A DNA stretch of 62,830 bases, from assembly GCA_017534885.1 (NCBI GenBank), contig JAFXVR010000062.1, forward strand, positions 1-62,830, in the 5' to 3' direction. Source of the DNA: Clostridia bacterium. Its GTDB lineage: Bacteria; Bacillota; Clostridia; Christensenellales; Aristaeellaceae. The notes beneath the pieces are model-generated. The model was not told where the DNA came from, made no database searches, and saw only the letters and a list, made by a program, of their open reading frames with translations. The stretch's first letter is position 1, and every line of letters starts with the position of its first letter. Positions 8,661 to 16,967 of this stretch are shown in pieces. A program made the translations under genes and the position numbers.

Positions 8661-9094
8661 CGGCTCCGGACTTCGGGCTGAGGCCTCCCAAACGGCTGAC
8701 GGAGGAGGAGGCCGGCCGCTGCAACGCGCTTCAGCTGGCGTACTTGGGGGATACAGTCTGGGATATGCTGGTGCGCTCTTCCGCCTTTGCGCAGGGGCTC
8801 AACCTGAAGCATATGCATCAGCAGGCGGTGCAGCGGGTGAACGCTTCCGCCCAGGCGGAGGCCATCGCCCTGATCCGGCCCCTGCTGACGGAAGCGGAAA
8901 ACAGCATTGTGCTCAAGGGCCGCAACGCCCACGCAAAGCATTCAGCCCCCCATCACCAGAGCCCCATCGCCTACGCGGAGGCCACCGGCTTGGAATCGCT
9001 GATGGGCTATCTCTATCTCACCGGCCAGACAGCCCGCATCGAGGCGCTGTTCCGGGCTTATCAGGAGGCGTCGGCATGCCAGAAGTCAGTCTGA
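8657..9094 (+). CDS. mrnC: Mini-ribonuclease III
   Basis: A 145-residue enzyme with only the RNase III catalytic domain; the double-stranded RNA-binding domain of full RNase III is absent, as in all MrnC proteins. The family matures the ends of 23S rRNA within 50S precursors. The conserved LAYLGDTVWDMLVR helix with its acidic metal ligands, and the later GRNAHAKHSAPHHQSPIAYAEATGLESLMGYLYL-type segment (E-TG-E-LMGYLY core) are present. The start is GTG 8657, overlapping the stop of the S41 gene. The order mrnC - rlmB - yacP - sigH is the classical Firmicutes arrangement, here with thyX inserted. Confidence 0.93.
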   Translation: MTAPDFGLRPPKRLTEEEAGRCNALQLAYLGDTVWDMLVRSSAFAQGLNLKHMHQQAVQRVNASAQAEAIALIRPLLTEAENSIVLKGRNAHAKHSAPHHQSPIAYAEATGLESLMGYLYLTGQTARIEALFRAYQEASACQKSV

Positions 9095-9828
9095 GGGTTC
9101 GCCTTGTGCGGCACACCCTTTCCCCGGAGGAGCTCGTGGCGCTTTCCGCCCGGCTGTGCTACTCCCGGGCGACCGTGGATGGCCTGATGGAGAAGGTCAG
9201 CCAGCAGGATCAGCAGGCCTTTGTGGAAAAGATTCTCGACATGGGCCACGAGTCCGTGCTGGAGCACGCGAGCTTCACCTTCGCGGTGGAGGGGGTCAGC
9301 CGGGTGCTGCTGGCCCAGCTGACGCGGCACCGCCTGGCCAGCTTCTCGGTGCAGAGCCAGCGCTATGTGTCCTACGAGAAGGGTTTTGGCTATATCGTGC
9401 CTCCGGCGATTCAGGAGCTGGGGGAGGAGATGGCGGATAAATACCGGCAGCAGATGGATCAGCTGCACGAGTGGTACTGTGAGTGGCAGGAACTGCTCGG
9501 AAAGGGCGAGCACAGCAATGAGGACGCCCGCTTCGTGCTGCCGGGAGCCTGTGAGACCCGTCTGCTGGTGACCATGAACGCCCGGGAGCTGCGGCATTTC
9601 TTCAGCCTGAGAATGTGCAGCCGGGCCCAGTGGGAGATTCGCGCCCTGGCGAAGGAAATGCATGCCCAGTGCATGGAAATCGCGCCTGCCCTGTTTGCGG
9701 ACGCCGGGCCGGGATGCCTGCGGGGCGCCTGCCCCGAGGGCGCCAAGAGCTGCGGCCGGGCCGCGCAGGTGCGCGAAGAGCGGCGGGAGCTGCTGAGGCG
9801 GCTGGGCAGTCAACAAGAGGAAAGATGA
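9076..9828 (+). CDS. thyX: FAD-dependent thymidylate synthase ThyX
   Basis: A 250-residue flavoenzyme that makes dTMP from dUMP with methylenetetrahydrofolate and NADPH. The diagnostic ThyX motif RHR followed by seven residues and S is present (RHRLASFSVQS, then QRY). A second typical stretch, NARELRHFFSLRMC-R-AQWEIR, forms the C-terminal substrate site. The C-terminal 40 residues contain several cysteines and a basic tail. Its start overlaps the end of mrnC by 19 bases, so translation is probably coupled. ThyX supplies thymidylate where ThyA is missing; no thyA is visible in this window. Confidence 0.95.
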   Translation: MPEVSLRVRLVRHTLSPEELVALSARLCYSRATVDGLMEKVSQQDQQAFVEKILDMGHESVLEHASFTFAVEGVSRVLLAQLTRHRLASFSVQSQRYVSYEKGFGYIVPPAIQELGEEMADKYRQQMDQLHEWYCEWQELLGKGEHSNEDARFVLPGACETRLLVTMNARELRHFFSLRMCSRAQWEIRALAKEMHAQCMEIAPALFADAGPGCLRGACPEGAKSCGRAAQVREERRELLRRLGSQQEER

Positions 9829-9839
9829 GGAGAATCCGA

Positions 9840-10961
9840 ATGGCCTATTACGATCAGAACCCCAACAATAAGCGCAGGCCGCGCCGGGACAGCGGCGCAT
9901 GGGAGGAAGAGGGCAGCCGTTACCGCACCTCCGGGCGCAGCGGCAAGCGCGCGGACAGCAGGGGAGAGGGCAGAAAGAGCTTCAACGGCGCCGGCGAGCA
10001 CAATCCCAATAAGCAGCGGGAAGGCGCGCCCGCCCGCGGCGAACAGAGCCGGGGCAGACAGCCGATGCCTGGCCGGAAACCGCCGCTCCGCAAGCCTCCG
10101 ATGCGCAAGGCGCCGGGCCGCTTTGACAGCGCGCTCCAGCCCGAGCGGCCCCAGTATATGGAGCATGAGTATGTCGCGCCGCCCGAGCGCCGGGAAGCCC
10201 GTCCGGAGCGCGCGCCCCGGGAGCAGACCCTGCCGCCGGAAAACATGCTGGCCGGGCGGAACCCCATCCGGGAAGCCATTCGGAGCGGGCGGGACATCGA
10301 AAAGCTGCTGGTGATGCGCGGCGAGCTGTCCGGCTCTGCGCGGCAGATTGTGCAGATGGCGAAGGAAGCGCGCATCCCCGTGCAGGAGGTCGAAAAGGAG
10401 CGCCTGGACGAGATCACGCCCCACCATCAGGGCATGTTAGCCTTTGCTTCAGCCTATCAGTACGCCACCCTGGAAGATATGCTGCAGACGGCGGCCGACC
10501 GGGGAGAGGATCCCTTCCTCATCATCCTGGATGGGGTGACCGATCCGCAGAATCTGGGCGCGGTCATCCGCACGGCTGAGTGCGTGGGCGCTCACGGGGT
10601 GATCGTGCGGGAGCGCCGCAGCGTAGGGCTGACCCCGGCGGCGGTCAAGGCTTCCGCCGGCGCGGTGGAGTACGTGAAGGTGGCCCGGGTGACCAACCTC
10701 AGCCGCACCTTAGAGGAGCTCAAGAAGCGCAATATCTGGATCTACGCCCTGACCATGGAGGGCGAAGATTATCGGCGTGTGGCCTTCAGCGGAGGCACGG
10801 CGCTGGTGGTGGGCAGCGAGGGCGAGGGCATCAGCCGCCTGACGCTGGAGCACTGCGATCAGCAGGTCTCCCTGCCCATGCGCGGCCAGCTGGACAGCCT
10901 GAACGCGGCGGTGGCGGCCAGCGTGGCCATGTATCAGGTGCTCGCCGCCAGAGACGCATGA
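9840..10961 (+). CDS. rlmB: 23S rRNA 2'-O-methyltransferase RlmB-type (TrmH family)
   Basis: A 373-residue SPOUT methyltransferase related to RlmB (Gm2251 of E. coli 23S rRNA). The substrate-binding domain begins about residue 135 (MLAGRNPIREAI), and the SPOUT domain carries the LDGVTDPQNLGAVIRTAE motif, the GxxGVIVRERRS loop, the VGSEGEGI knot segment and the C-terminal LPMRGQLDSLNAAVAASVAMYQ-type knot (LPMRG..SLN.AVA). An unusual N-terminal extension of about 135 residues is rich in Arg, Pro and Gly and likely disordered; typical family members lack it. I chose ATG 9840 (GAGGAGA six bases before); ATG 9825, which overlaps the thyX stop, is an alternative that adds five residues. Confidence 0.9.
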   Translation: MAYYDQNPNNKRRPRRDSGAWEEEGSRYRTSGRSGKRADSRGEGRKSFNGAGEHNPNKQREGAPARGEQSRGRQPMPGRKPPLRKPPMRKAPGRFDSALQPERPQYMEHEYVAPPERREARPERAPREQTLPPENMLAGRNPIREAIRSGRDIEKLLVMRGELSGSARQIVQMAKEARIPVQEVEKERLDEITPHHQGMLAFASAYQYATLEDMLQTAADRGEDPFLIILDGVTDPQNLGAVIRTAECVGAHGVIVRERRSVGLTPAAVKASAGAVEYVKVARVTNLSRTLEELKKRNIWIYALTMEGEDYRRVAFSGGTALVVGSEGEGISRLTLEHCDQQVSLPMRGQLDSLNAAVAASVAMYQVLAARDA

Positions 10962-11467
10962 GGCCGCTGCTGATTGTGGATGGCTACAATGTCATCGGCG
11001 CGTGGAAGGATGCCGAAAAGCACCAGTGGAGCATGGATGAGGCCCGGGACCGCCTGCGGCATATGCTGGAGGATTACAGCGGCTATTCCGGAGAAGAGAT
11101 CGTGCTGGTGTTTGACGGCTATATGTCCGACCGACGGCTGAGCACCGAGGAGCGGTACGGCGCGGTGACTGTGGTCTTCACCAAACACGCGGAGACCGCC
11201 GACAGCTATATCGAGCGGCTGACCGCCCGGACGCCGCGGTACCGCACGGTGCGGGTGGCCACCTCCGACGGGCTGGAGCAGTCTCAGGTGCTGTCCACCG
11301 GGGCGACAAGGCTCACCGCCCGGGAACTGCTGAGAGAGCTGAGAGAAACCCGCTCCAGGGGCTTTGTGGAGAACAAGACCCAGCCCCTGACCGGCAGCGG
11401 CCGGCTGATGGCGCGCATTCCGGAAGACATCCTGGAAACCCTAGAGGACATCCGCCGGGGCGGATAA
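10958..11467 (+). CDS. NYN-domain ribonuclease YacP/Rae1 type
   Basis: A 169-residue NYN (PIN-like) nuclease of the YacP family. The B. subtilis member, Rae1, is a ribosome-associated endoribonuclease that cuts mRNA in the A site. Conserved acidic residues appear in LLIVDGYNVIGAW (metal-binding Asp), VLVFDGYMSD and TADSYIERL, plus the later VATSDGLEQ. It starts at ATG 10958, overlapping the rlmB stop by 4 bases, and lies 43 bases before sigH as in many Firmicutes. The family assignment is firm; ribosome-dependent cleavage is carried over from the B. subtilis homologue. Confidence 0.9.
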   Translation: MRPLLIVDGYNVIGAWKDAEKHQWSMDEARDRLRHMLEDYSGYSGEEIVLVFDGYMSDRRLSTEERYGAVTVVFTKHAETADSYIERLTARTPRYRTVRVATSDGLEQSQVLSTGATRLTARELLRELRETRSRGFVENKTQPLTGSGRLMARIPEDILETLEDIRRGG

Positions 11468-11510
11468 CACTTCGGACAGGCCTGCCTGTCTGTGATGGAG
11501 CGACGTTGTT

Positions 11511-12215
11511 ATGGAGTTGAAGCGTGAAACCGGTCTGCCGGAGGACAGAAAGCAGCCGCCTGAGGGAGCGGACGCTGCCCTGCCTGCCCAGCACGCGGCC
11601 TATGCCGGGATGACGGACGAGGAAGTGGTGGCGCTCTGCCACGCGGGGGACAGGATCGCGGAAGAGTACCTGCTCAACAAGTACAAGAACTTCGTCCGCT
11701 CCAAAGCCCGCAGCTATTTCCTGATCGGCGCGGATCACGAGGACATCGTGCAGGAGGGCATGATCGGGCTGTACAAGGCCATAAGGGACTTCAAGCCGGA
11801 CAAGCTGGCCTACTTCCGGGCCTTCGCCGAGCTGTGCATCACCCGGCAGATCATCACGGCCATCAAGACAGCCACCCGCCAGAAGCACATCCCCCTCAAC
11901 AGCTATGTGTCCCTGAACAAGCCGCTCTATGACGATGAATCGGAGCGCACGCTGCTGGACGTGATCATCGAGAGCACCGCGGCCAACCCGGAGGATCTGA
12001 TCATCAGCCAGGAAGACCTGCACAGCATCAACGGGCGCATCAACGAGGTGCTGTCCGACCTGGAGCTGGACGTGCTGCAGGAATACCTGGACGGCAAGAG
12101 CTATCAGGAGATCGCGGAGAGCCTCGGGCGGCACGTCAAGTCCATCGATAATGCCCTCCAGCGGGTGAAGCGCAAGCTGGAAAAGTACCTGAAGGAAAGC
12201 GAAGGGGCCGAATAA
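11511..12215 (+). CDS. sigH: RNA polymerase sigma factor SigH
   Basis: A 234-residue sigma-70 family factor matching SigH (Spo0H), the early-stationary and sporulation/competence sigma factor of Firmicutes. Region 2 is seen in DHEDIVQEGMIGLYKAIRDF followed by AFAELCITRQIITAIKTA, the -10 recognition helix typical of SigH. Region 4 appears near the C-terminus as YLDGKSYQEIAESLGRHVKSIDN and an RVKRKL helix. An N-terminal extension of about 30 residues is less conserved. The ribosome site before ATG 11511 is weak (GGAG, 10 bases upstream). The gene closes the operon, ahead of the hairpin at 12250-12295. It implies that the lineage has sporulation-type gene control. Confidence 0.93.
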   Translation: MELKRETGLPEDRKQPPEGADAALPAQHAAYAGMTDEEVVALCHAGDRIAEEYLLNKYKNFVRSKARSYFLIGADHEDIVQEGMIGLYKAIRDFKPDKLAYFRAFAELCITRQIITAIKTATRQKHIPLNSYVSLNKPLYDDESERTLLDVIIESTAANPEDLIISQEDLHSINGRINEVLSDLELDVLQEYLDGKSYQEIAESLGRHVKSIDNALQRVKRKLEKYLKESEGAE

Positions 12216-12249
12216 GCGCCCGCCCCGAAGAAAAGAACAAAGCATCACA

Positions 12250-12295
12250 AAACCGCCGCTGGCCGGTCCGTTCGGGATCGCGTCAGCGGCGGTTT
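12250..12295. terminator. Hairpin terminator between convergent genes
   Basis: Perfect 12-bp arms (12250-12261 and 12284-12295) flank a 22-base GC-rich loop. A-rich and T-rich ends (AAAACC / GGTTT) allow use in both directions between sigH and the convergent hydrolase gene. Confidence 0.6.
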
Positions 12296-12305
12296 GCGGT
12301 ATGCG

Positions 12306-13553
12306 TTATTCCGCGCCATAGGCTTCCCATGCAGGCGCGAAGATCCTGCGGGTGAGCTTGGCCACACGATTGTTCAGCTCATTGTTGCAGCCGTTGCTGC
12401 ACAGGACAAAGACGAAGCGCGTCTCCGGGTCGAAGTACAGGTTGCAGAGGATGCCATCGCTCATGCCCTGGTGACCGTAGAACGTTTTGCCATCCATGAG
12501 GCTTTGCTCCCGGTGCAGGTTCAGGCCGTAGGGGGTGTCGCCGGTGATGCCGTTCCGGCCGCGCTGGTCGGCCATCATCTCCTGAACGGTGGAGGCCTCC
12601 AGGATCATCATGTCCTGCCAGCTGCCCATGTCGCAAAGCATGATGCCCAGCTGGCAGAGATCGGCGGGGCGCATCCAGAGGGAGCCCACATTGATCCGGT
12701 AGTGGCGGTCGGGATCGGGGGTGGTATCCCAGCGCCGGCCCAGGTTTTCCTCCCGGGTGTCCGCGGCTGTGCCGTCCGCGTTGTACAGGTTGGGGATGTT
12801 CTCCTGATCGGGCAGCAGGGTGGCCGAGTAGGCGCCGGTGAGACCCATGGGGGAGAAGACGTTCTTTTCGACGGTCTCCTGAATGGTCTTCCCGGTGACA
12901 CTCTCGAGGATGGAGCCGATGATTCCCGCGCCGAAGTTGGAGTAGCGGTAGACCGATCCGGGCACCTCGTCGTACCAGTTCCGCTTCCGGGGTGACTGGG
13001 CGGAGATCATCTCCGAGAGGGGATAGTTGTGCCGGGCGTAATCGTTGTGCAGGTTCAGAGAGGCGGTGTGGGTCATCAGCATCCGCAGGGTGACAGCCGT
13101 CTCCGGGCGATAGGGATTCCGCACCTCAAAGCCCAGGTATTCCGAAATATCCGCGTCCAGATCCAGCCAGCCGTGCTCCACCAGCTGCATCACCCGAATG
13201 GCGGTGACCATCTTGGTGACCGAGGCGAGCCGGAAATAGGTGCGGTCGGTGATCGGCCGCCTGGTGGATTTCGCCGCGATGCCGTAATAGTGCTCGTAGA
13301 CGATCTCCCCGTCCTTCGCGATGACGACGGCCGCGCCGATGGCCTGATACCGCCGCAGCGCCTGGTCGATTTCAGCGGAGAGCGCGGCGTTTTCAGCGGC
13401 TGAGGCGGGCACAAACAGGAGCGCTGTCAGGCAGGCCGCCAGGCAGAGGAGACAGAGCAGCCTCCTCCCGGCCCGGCGCGCGGCTTTCGGGAGCCGGTCA
13501 AAACCGGTTCGGAGCAGGCGCGTTTTGCTGAGCCCCGTCTGCTGTGGGCTCAT
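12306..13553 (-). CDS. Secreted beta-lactamase-fold serine hydrolase
   Basis: A 415-residue exported member of the class C beta-lactamase/penicillin-binding-protein-like family (Pfam Beta-lactamase). After a basic N-terminus, a hydrophobic segment (about 33-52, ending PASA) acts as a signal peptide or anchor. The catalytic SxxK tetrad is SVTK, the second motif is YSN, and the third is HQG near the C-terminus, replacing KTG. Such proteins act as D,D-peptidases, esterases or unassigned hydrolases; this one is unlikely to be a true antibiotic lactamase. Its ATG overlaps the stop of the anti-sigma candidate by 4 bases, so it belongs to the sigma-factor operon and may be its effector or sensor (inference). 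Confidence 0.85.
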   Translation of the reverse strand: MSPQQTGLSKTRLLRTGFDRLPKAARRAGRRLLCLLCLAACLTALLFVPASAAENAALSAEIDQALRRYQAIGAAVVIAKDGEIVYEHYYGIAAKSTRRPITDRTYFRLASVTKMVTAIRVMQLVEHGWLDLDADISEYLGFEVRNPYRPETAVTLRMLMTHTASLNLHNDYARHNYPLSEMISAQSPRKRNWYDEVPGSVYRYSNFGAGIIGSILESVTGKTIQETVEKNVFSPMGLTGAYSATLLPDQENIPNLYNADGTAADTREENLGRRWDTTPDPDRHYRINVGSLWMRPADLCQLGIMLCDMGSWQDMMILEASTVQEMMADQRGRNGITGDTPYGLNLHREQSLMDGKTFYGHQGMSDGILCNLYFDPETRFVFVLCSNGCNNELNNRVAKLTRRIFAPAWEAYGAE

Positions 13554-14488
13554 GGCTGAACCGCGGCTCCGAAGGCGTCAAAGAACTCGGGGCAGCTCCA
13601 TACGCCGCAGCCGCCCAGGTGTTCGCCCTTCACGCTGAGCTGCACCGCCAGGCCGTTGTCGAGGGTGATGAGCAGGGTCTGGCTGGCGGTCACCGCGCCG
13701 CTGCTCTTGAAGACCGCCTGATCCACCAGCGTGCGGAAGAGCCTTTCAGCCGCGCTGGGATCGGTCACAGCGCCCACGCCGCTCAAGGCCATGCCGGTGA
13801 TATGGCCGGAGAGCTGGAGGGTGTCAGCCAGCCCTTCCCCGGAGAGCAGGGCGGTGTTGTTATAGCTCACCCGCTGGAACACACGGAGAGAGCCATTCAC
13901 ATTGGCGGCCAGCAGAGTGCCGCCCAGCCCGCGCACCTGATAGACCTCCGTGCCAGCGGACACCACATTGCTCAGCAGACCCCGGCCTCCGGACAGCTCC
14001 GGCTGGCGGGTGAACTCGCTGATGACGCCCAGGGAGGACCCGAGGACGCTCTGCGGCGCGCTTTGCGGCTCAGAGAGCATGCGGTAATAGCGGCCGTCAC
14101 TGGCGATGAGGGGCGCGACGCCGCCCTCGCCCTGCGCCCAGATGTTCTGCATCGCGGGGATGCCGTTCCGGTCGCTCTTGATGGTCACATTGCCATAGCC
14201 CACGTCTGAGGTATAGCGTTCTCCGCCCTGATCCCCCTGGCCCAGGGTATAGGAGGAAATCTGGGGCTCCGGCTCGTTCTGCCCGGCTCTGGGCCGCAGG
14301 GCGGCGCTCACCCCCAGAAAGCAGAGCAGCGCGGCGGCGGCAAAGGCCAGGCCCTGCACCATTAATCTTCTGGGGGCTGGCTGTGCCGCGGCTGCCTTCA
14401 TGCGGATGTTCCGCCGCATGTCGTCCGTGGCCTTCAGTCCGGCGAGGGACTCGTCGGCGATATCATGAAGCTGATCAAGACGGCTCAC
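13550..14488 (-). CDS. Membrane-anchored anti-sigma factor candidate
   Basis: A 312-residue protein with a short cytoplasmic N-terminal part (about 40 residues, helical), one membrane helix (about residues 42-63) and a long extracytoplasmic beta-rich domain. This topology and the position directly after an ECF sigma gene fit an anti-sigma factor. The zinc-binding HxxxCxxC motif of the ZAS class is absent, so if it is an anti-sigma factor it belongs to a different class. The likely start is GTG 14488, since AAAGGAG is nine bases upstream of it but abuts the ATG at 14497. Translation overlaps the sigma gene by 14 bases. I do not recognise the outer domain. Confidence 0.65.
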   Translation of the reverse strand: MSRLDQLHDIADESLAGLKATDDMRRNIRMKAAAAQPAPRRLMVQGLAFAAAALLCFLGVSAALRPRAGQNEPEPQISSYTLGQGDQGGERYTSDVGYGNVTIKSDRNGIPAMQNIWAQGEGGVAPLIASDGRYYRMLSEPQSAPQSVLGSSLGVISEFTRQPELSGGRGLLSNVVSAGTEVYQVRGLGGTLLAANVNGSLRVFQRVSYNNTALLSGEGLADTLQLSGHITGMALSGVGAVTDPSAAERLFRTLVDQAVFKSSGAVTASQTLLITLDNGLAVQLSVKGEHLGGCGVWSCPEFFDAFGAAVQP

Positions 14489-15008
14489 CGGTCTCATCTC
14501 CTTTCAGAAGCGCTTCCAGTTTGGATCGGGCCCGGCTGAGCCTGGAGGATATCGTCCCCTCCGGCAGGCCGAGCATTTCAGCGATTTCCGCAATGCCGTA
14601 GCCCTGATAGTAGTGCAGCAGCACCACATCCTTGAAGGCGGTGGGCAGGCGGTTGACGGCGTCCATCAGGGCCTGCTTTTCCGCCCGCTCGCTGAACTCA
14701 TCAGGCGCGGGAATCAGCTCAAAGACCGGGCTGCCCAGCACCACCCGCTTCAGCCAGGCGCCGCGCCACAGATCCCTGCAGCGGTTCATGGCGACCTTCA
14801 GCAGCCAGGCCTTTTCCTTGCCGGCCTGGAGCTGGGGCTGGGCGGTGATCAGGCGCACGAAGGTGTCCTGGCAGACATCCTCAGCCCGCTGCCTGTCACC
14901 CAGGTAGAAATAGCAAACCCGAAGCACGTCGGTGGCGTACAGCTCATACAGCTCCTCGAAGCTCGCGCTGGAAAGCGCTGCCTCCGCTGTCTGCGTACCA
15001 GGCTGCAC
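14475..15008 (-). CDS. ECF-type RNA polymerase sigma factor
   Basis: A 177-residue ECF sigma factor with only regions 2 and 4. Region 2 spans FEELYELYATDVLRVCYFYL and the GDRQRAEDVCQDTFVRL helix. Region 4 contains LPTAFKDVVLLHYYQGYGIAEIA and the recognition helix LGLPEGTISSRLSRAR. The spacing and length are normal. Start codon GTG 15008 follows AGGAAGGGGGG. It is transcribed with the membrane anti-sigma candidate and the beta-lactamase-fold hydrolase, all overlapping, which suggests an envelope-stress or cell-wall signal circuit. A DNA element with a TGAAC core at 15081-15085 (minus strand) could be an autoregulatory -35, but I could not match a -10. Confidence 0.92.
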   Translation of the reverse strand: MQPGTQTAEAALSSASFEELYELYATDVLRVCYFYLGDRQRAEDVCQDTFVRLITAQPQLQAGKEKAWLLKVAMNRCRDLWRGAWLKRVVLGSPVFELIPAPDEFSERAEKQALMDAVNRLPTAFKDVVLLHYYQGYGIAEIAEMLGLPEGTISSRLSRARSKLEALLKGDETGEPS

Positions 15009-15104
15009 AGCTGTCCACCCCCCTTCCTGTATTCAACGAATGAGACATGTCTTCTGTTCCCTGAAAAACGAAAGTTTTTCGTTCAGCCTGCAGGTTTTTC
15101 AATG

Positions 15105-15135
15105 AAAACGGCCAGCCGGCTTCCCGGAAGGCCGT
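15105..15135 (-). terminator. Terminator of the icd-DUF1292 transcript
   Basis: On the minus strand ACGGCC (130-135 of this block, 15130-15135) pairs with GGCCGT (15108-15113) and TTTT follows (15105-15108). It separates this transcript from the downstream sigma-factor operon. Confidence 0.55.
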
Positions 15136-15158
15136 CATGGTAGAAAGGGCTGATGCGC

Positions 15159-15425
15159 TCAGACCGCCGGGCCGAAGTCGTAGTCGTCCATTTCAGCCTG
15201 AAAGAAGTAGAAGGCTTCCTCAGACTCGTCCTCATCCTCCACCGCGCAGAGCACTTCCTCGCCTTCCTCATCGGTTTCGACGGAAAAGATGATGACGCTG
15301 TCCTCATCCTCCAGGTCTTCCAGCACCACATAGGTCTTGCCGCGCAGGTCAAAGCGGCAGAGCTGGCGAAAGTCTGCCTCCTGGCCGTCGTCATCGGTCA
15401 GACGCAGGGCCTTGTCGTCCGTCAT
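15159..15425 (-). CDS. DUF1292 family protein
   Basis: An 88-residue, strongly acidic protein of the DUF1292 (YrzB) family, common in Clostridia and Bacilli; function unknown. The family core is visible as [25 protein letters not shown] with an [12 protein letters not shown] segment and a Tyr/Phe-rich end. Family genes usually sit beside yrrK/yrzL; here the gene overlaps the stop of isocitrate dehydrogenase by 4 bases (ATGA), which is an unusual partner. It is probably translated by coupling. Confidence 0.85.
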   Translation of the reverse strand: MTDDKALRLTDDDGQEADFRQLCRFDLRGKTYVVLEDLEDEDSVIIFSVETDEEGEEVLCAVEDEDESEEAFYFFQAEMDDYDFGPAV

Positions 15426-16639
15426 GCCTGCAGCGCCTCCTTCAGCCGGGCGGCGATGGCCTCTAAGAACTCGCGGCTGGTCACGGATACAGCTGGCGTA
15501 TCCCCCTGCCAGAGCAGCGCCAGATCCTTGGTCATGCAGCCGGCTTCGATGGTGTCCAGGGTGGCCTTTTCGAGGGCGTCGGCAAAGCGCCGGAGATCGT
15601 CCAGCCCGTCCAGCTCGCCGCGCTTGCGCAGGGCGCCGGACCAGGCAAAGATGGTGGCGGTGGGGTTCGTGCTGGTCTTTTCCCCCTGCAGGTGGCGGTA
15701 ATAGTGGCGGGTGACCGTGCCGTGGGCGGCCTCGTACTCAAACTGGCCGTTGGGGGACACCAGCACGCTGGTCATCATGGCTAGGGAGCCGAAGGCCGTG
15801 GCGAGCATGTCGCTCATCACGTCGCCGTCATAATTCTTGCAGGCCCAGATGAAGCCGCCCCGGGAGCGCATGACCCGCGCCACCGCGTCGTCGATCAGGG
15901 TATAGAAATAGGTGATGCCCGCTGCCTCGAAGCGCGCCCTGTACTCGCTGTCGAAGATCTCCTGGAAGATGTCCTTGAAGCGGTGGTCATAGGTCTTGGA
16001 GATGGTGTCCTTGGCGGAGAACCACAGATCCTGCCCGACGGACAGGGCATAGCCGAAGCAGGAGCGGGCAAAGGAAGCGATGGAGGCGTCCAGGTTGTGC
16101 ACGCCCTGTACGATGCCTGGTCCGTCAAAGGCGTGAATCAGGGCGCGGGTCTCCCTGCCCTCGGCGTCCGTAAAGACCAGCTCGGCGCGGCCCGGACCGG
16201 GAACCCTGATCTCGGTGTTCTTGTAGATATCGCCATAGGCGTGGCGGGCGATGGTGATGGGCTTCTCCCAGGTACGCACGGTGGGGCGGATGCCGCTCAC
16301 CTGAATGGGCGCGCGGAACACGGTGCCGTCCAAAATGGCGCGGATCGTGCCGTTTGGGCTCTTCCACATCTCATGCAGTTTGTACTCCTTCACCCGCTGG
16401 GCGTTGGGGGTGATGGTGGCGCACTTGACCGCCACGCCCAGCCGTTTGGTGGCCTCAGCGGCGTCAATGGTCACCTGATCCCCGGTCTCATCCCGGTGGG
16501 GCAGGCCCAGGTCATAATACTCGGTTTTCAGCTCCACAAAGGGCGCGATGAGCAGTTCTTTGATGTCCGCCCAGAGCACCCGGGTCATTTCGTCGCCGTC
16601 CATCTCCACCAGCGGGGTCCGCATTGCAATCCTGTCCAT
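15422..16639 (-). CDS. icd: NADP-dependent isocitrate dehydrogenase, eukaryote-like type
   Basis: A 405-residue enzyme that oxidises isocitrate to 2-oxoglutarate with NADP. It is of the homodimeric, eukaryote-like subfamily, shown by [11 protein letters not shown] near the N-terminus, [18 protein letters not shown] and [10 protein letters not shown], the substrate arginine in ARHAYGD, and [12 protein letters not shown] with HGTVTRHY in the cofactor region. Length is normal for that subfamily. ATG 16639 has GGGAGGAG seven bases upstream; reading further to 16663 has no such support. In an anaerobe it most likely supplies 2-oxoglutarate and NADPH for glutamate synthesis. Confidence 0.95.
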   Translation of the reverse strand: MDRIAMRTPLVEMDGDEMTRVLWADIKELLIAPFVELKTEYYDLGLPHRDETGDQVTIDAAEATKRLGVAVKCATITPNAQRVKEYKLHEMWKSPNGTIRAILDGTVFRAPIQVSGIRPTVRTWEKPITIARHAYGDIYKNTEIRVPGPGRAELVFTDAEGRETRALIHAFDGPGIVQGVHNLDASIASFARSCFGYALSVGQDLWFSAKDTISKTYDHRFKDIFQEIFDSEYRARFEAAGITYFYTLIDDAVARVMRSRGGFIWACKNYDGDVMSDMLATAFGSLAMMTSVLVSPNGQFEYEAAHGTVTRHYYRHLQGEKTSTNPTATIFAWSGALRKRGELDGLDDLRRFADALEKATLDTIEAGCMTKDLALLWQGDTPAVSVTSREFLEAIAARLKEALQA

Positions 16640-16675
16640 GGCTGCGCTCCTCCCATGCGTCAATTCAGCACCGAT

Positions 16676-16704
16676 ATTCTACAATGCCTGTGGGGGAATT
16701 GCAA
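16676..16704 (-). promoter_or_regulatory. Promoter of icd
   Basis: On the minus strand, TTGCAA (16699-16704), 17-base spacer, TAGAAT (16676-16681), 37 bases before the start codon. The rest of the 328-base icd-rho gap holds only this, the rho promoter and short repeats. Confidence 0.65.
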
Positions 16705-16740
16705 GCGTATTTTGCGCCGGAGGGCAGAGATGAAGCGGTT

Positions 16741-16849
16741 TTGTCACCCGAAAGCAATGAATTGTTCTGAATTTGCAGTTTTTTTGTCACAAAAGCCCGT
16801 GAATGGGCGGGTTCAGGGGCTTGTAAAAGTCAGAAAACTTTGGTATAAT
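16741..16849 (+). promoter_or_regulatory. Promoter and flanking repeats of the rho-like gene
   Basis: TTGTAA (16821-16826), 17-base spacer, TATAAT (16844-16849) with TGG (extended -10). Upstream, TTGTCAC occurs twice (16741-16747 and 16784-16790). AAGCCC (16793-16798) and GGGCTT (16817-16822) form an inverted repeat that reaches into the -35. These are candidate regulator sites. The leader to the start codon is about 110 bases. Confidence 0.65.
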
Positions 16850-16967
16850 CGTATTTAGCGGCTGAAGGTGCAATGGATGGAATGCGTATGCTTTGTATAC
16901 GGTCAAGCGTTCCGGCAGACAGCGGCTTTCAGCGCCTGACAGGGGTTCACAGGGAGGAGAGAAAGTC

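Noticed and set aside
12306..13553. A beta-lactamase resistance gene
   Set aside because: The third motif is HQG instead of KTG and the context is a signalling operon; homologues with this layout are mostly peptidases or esterases.
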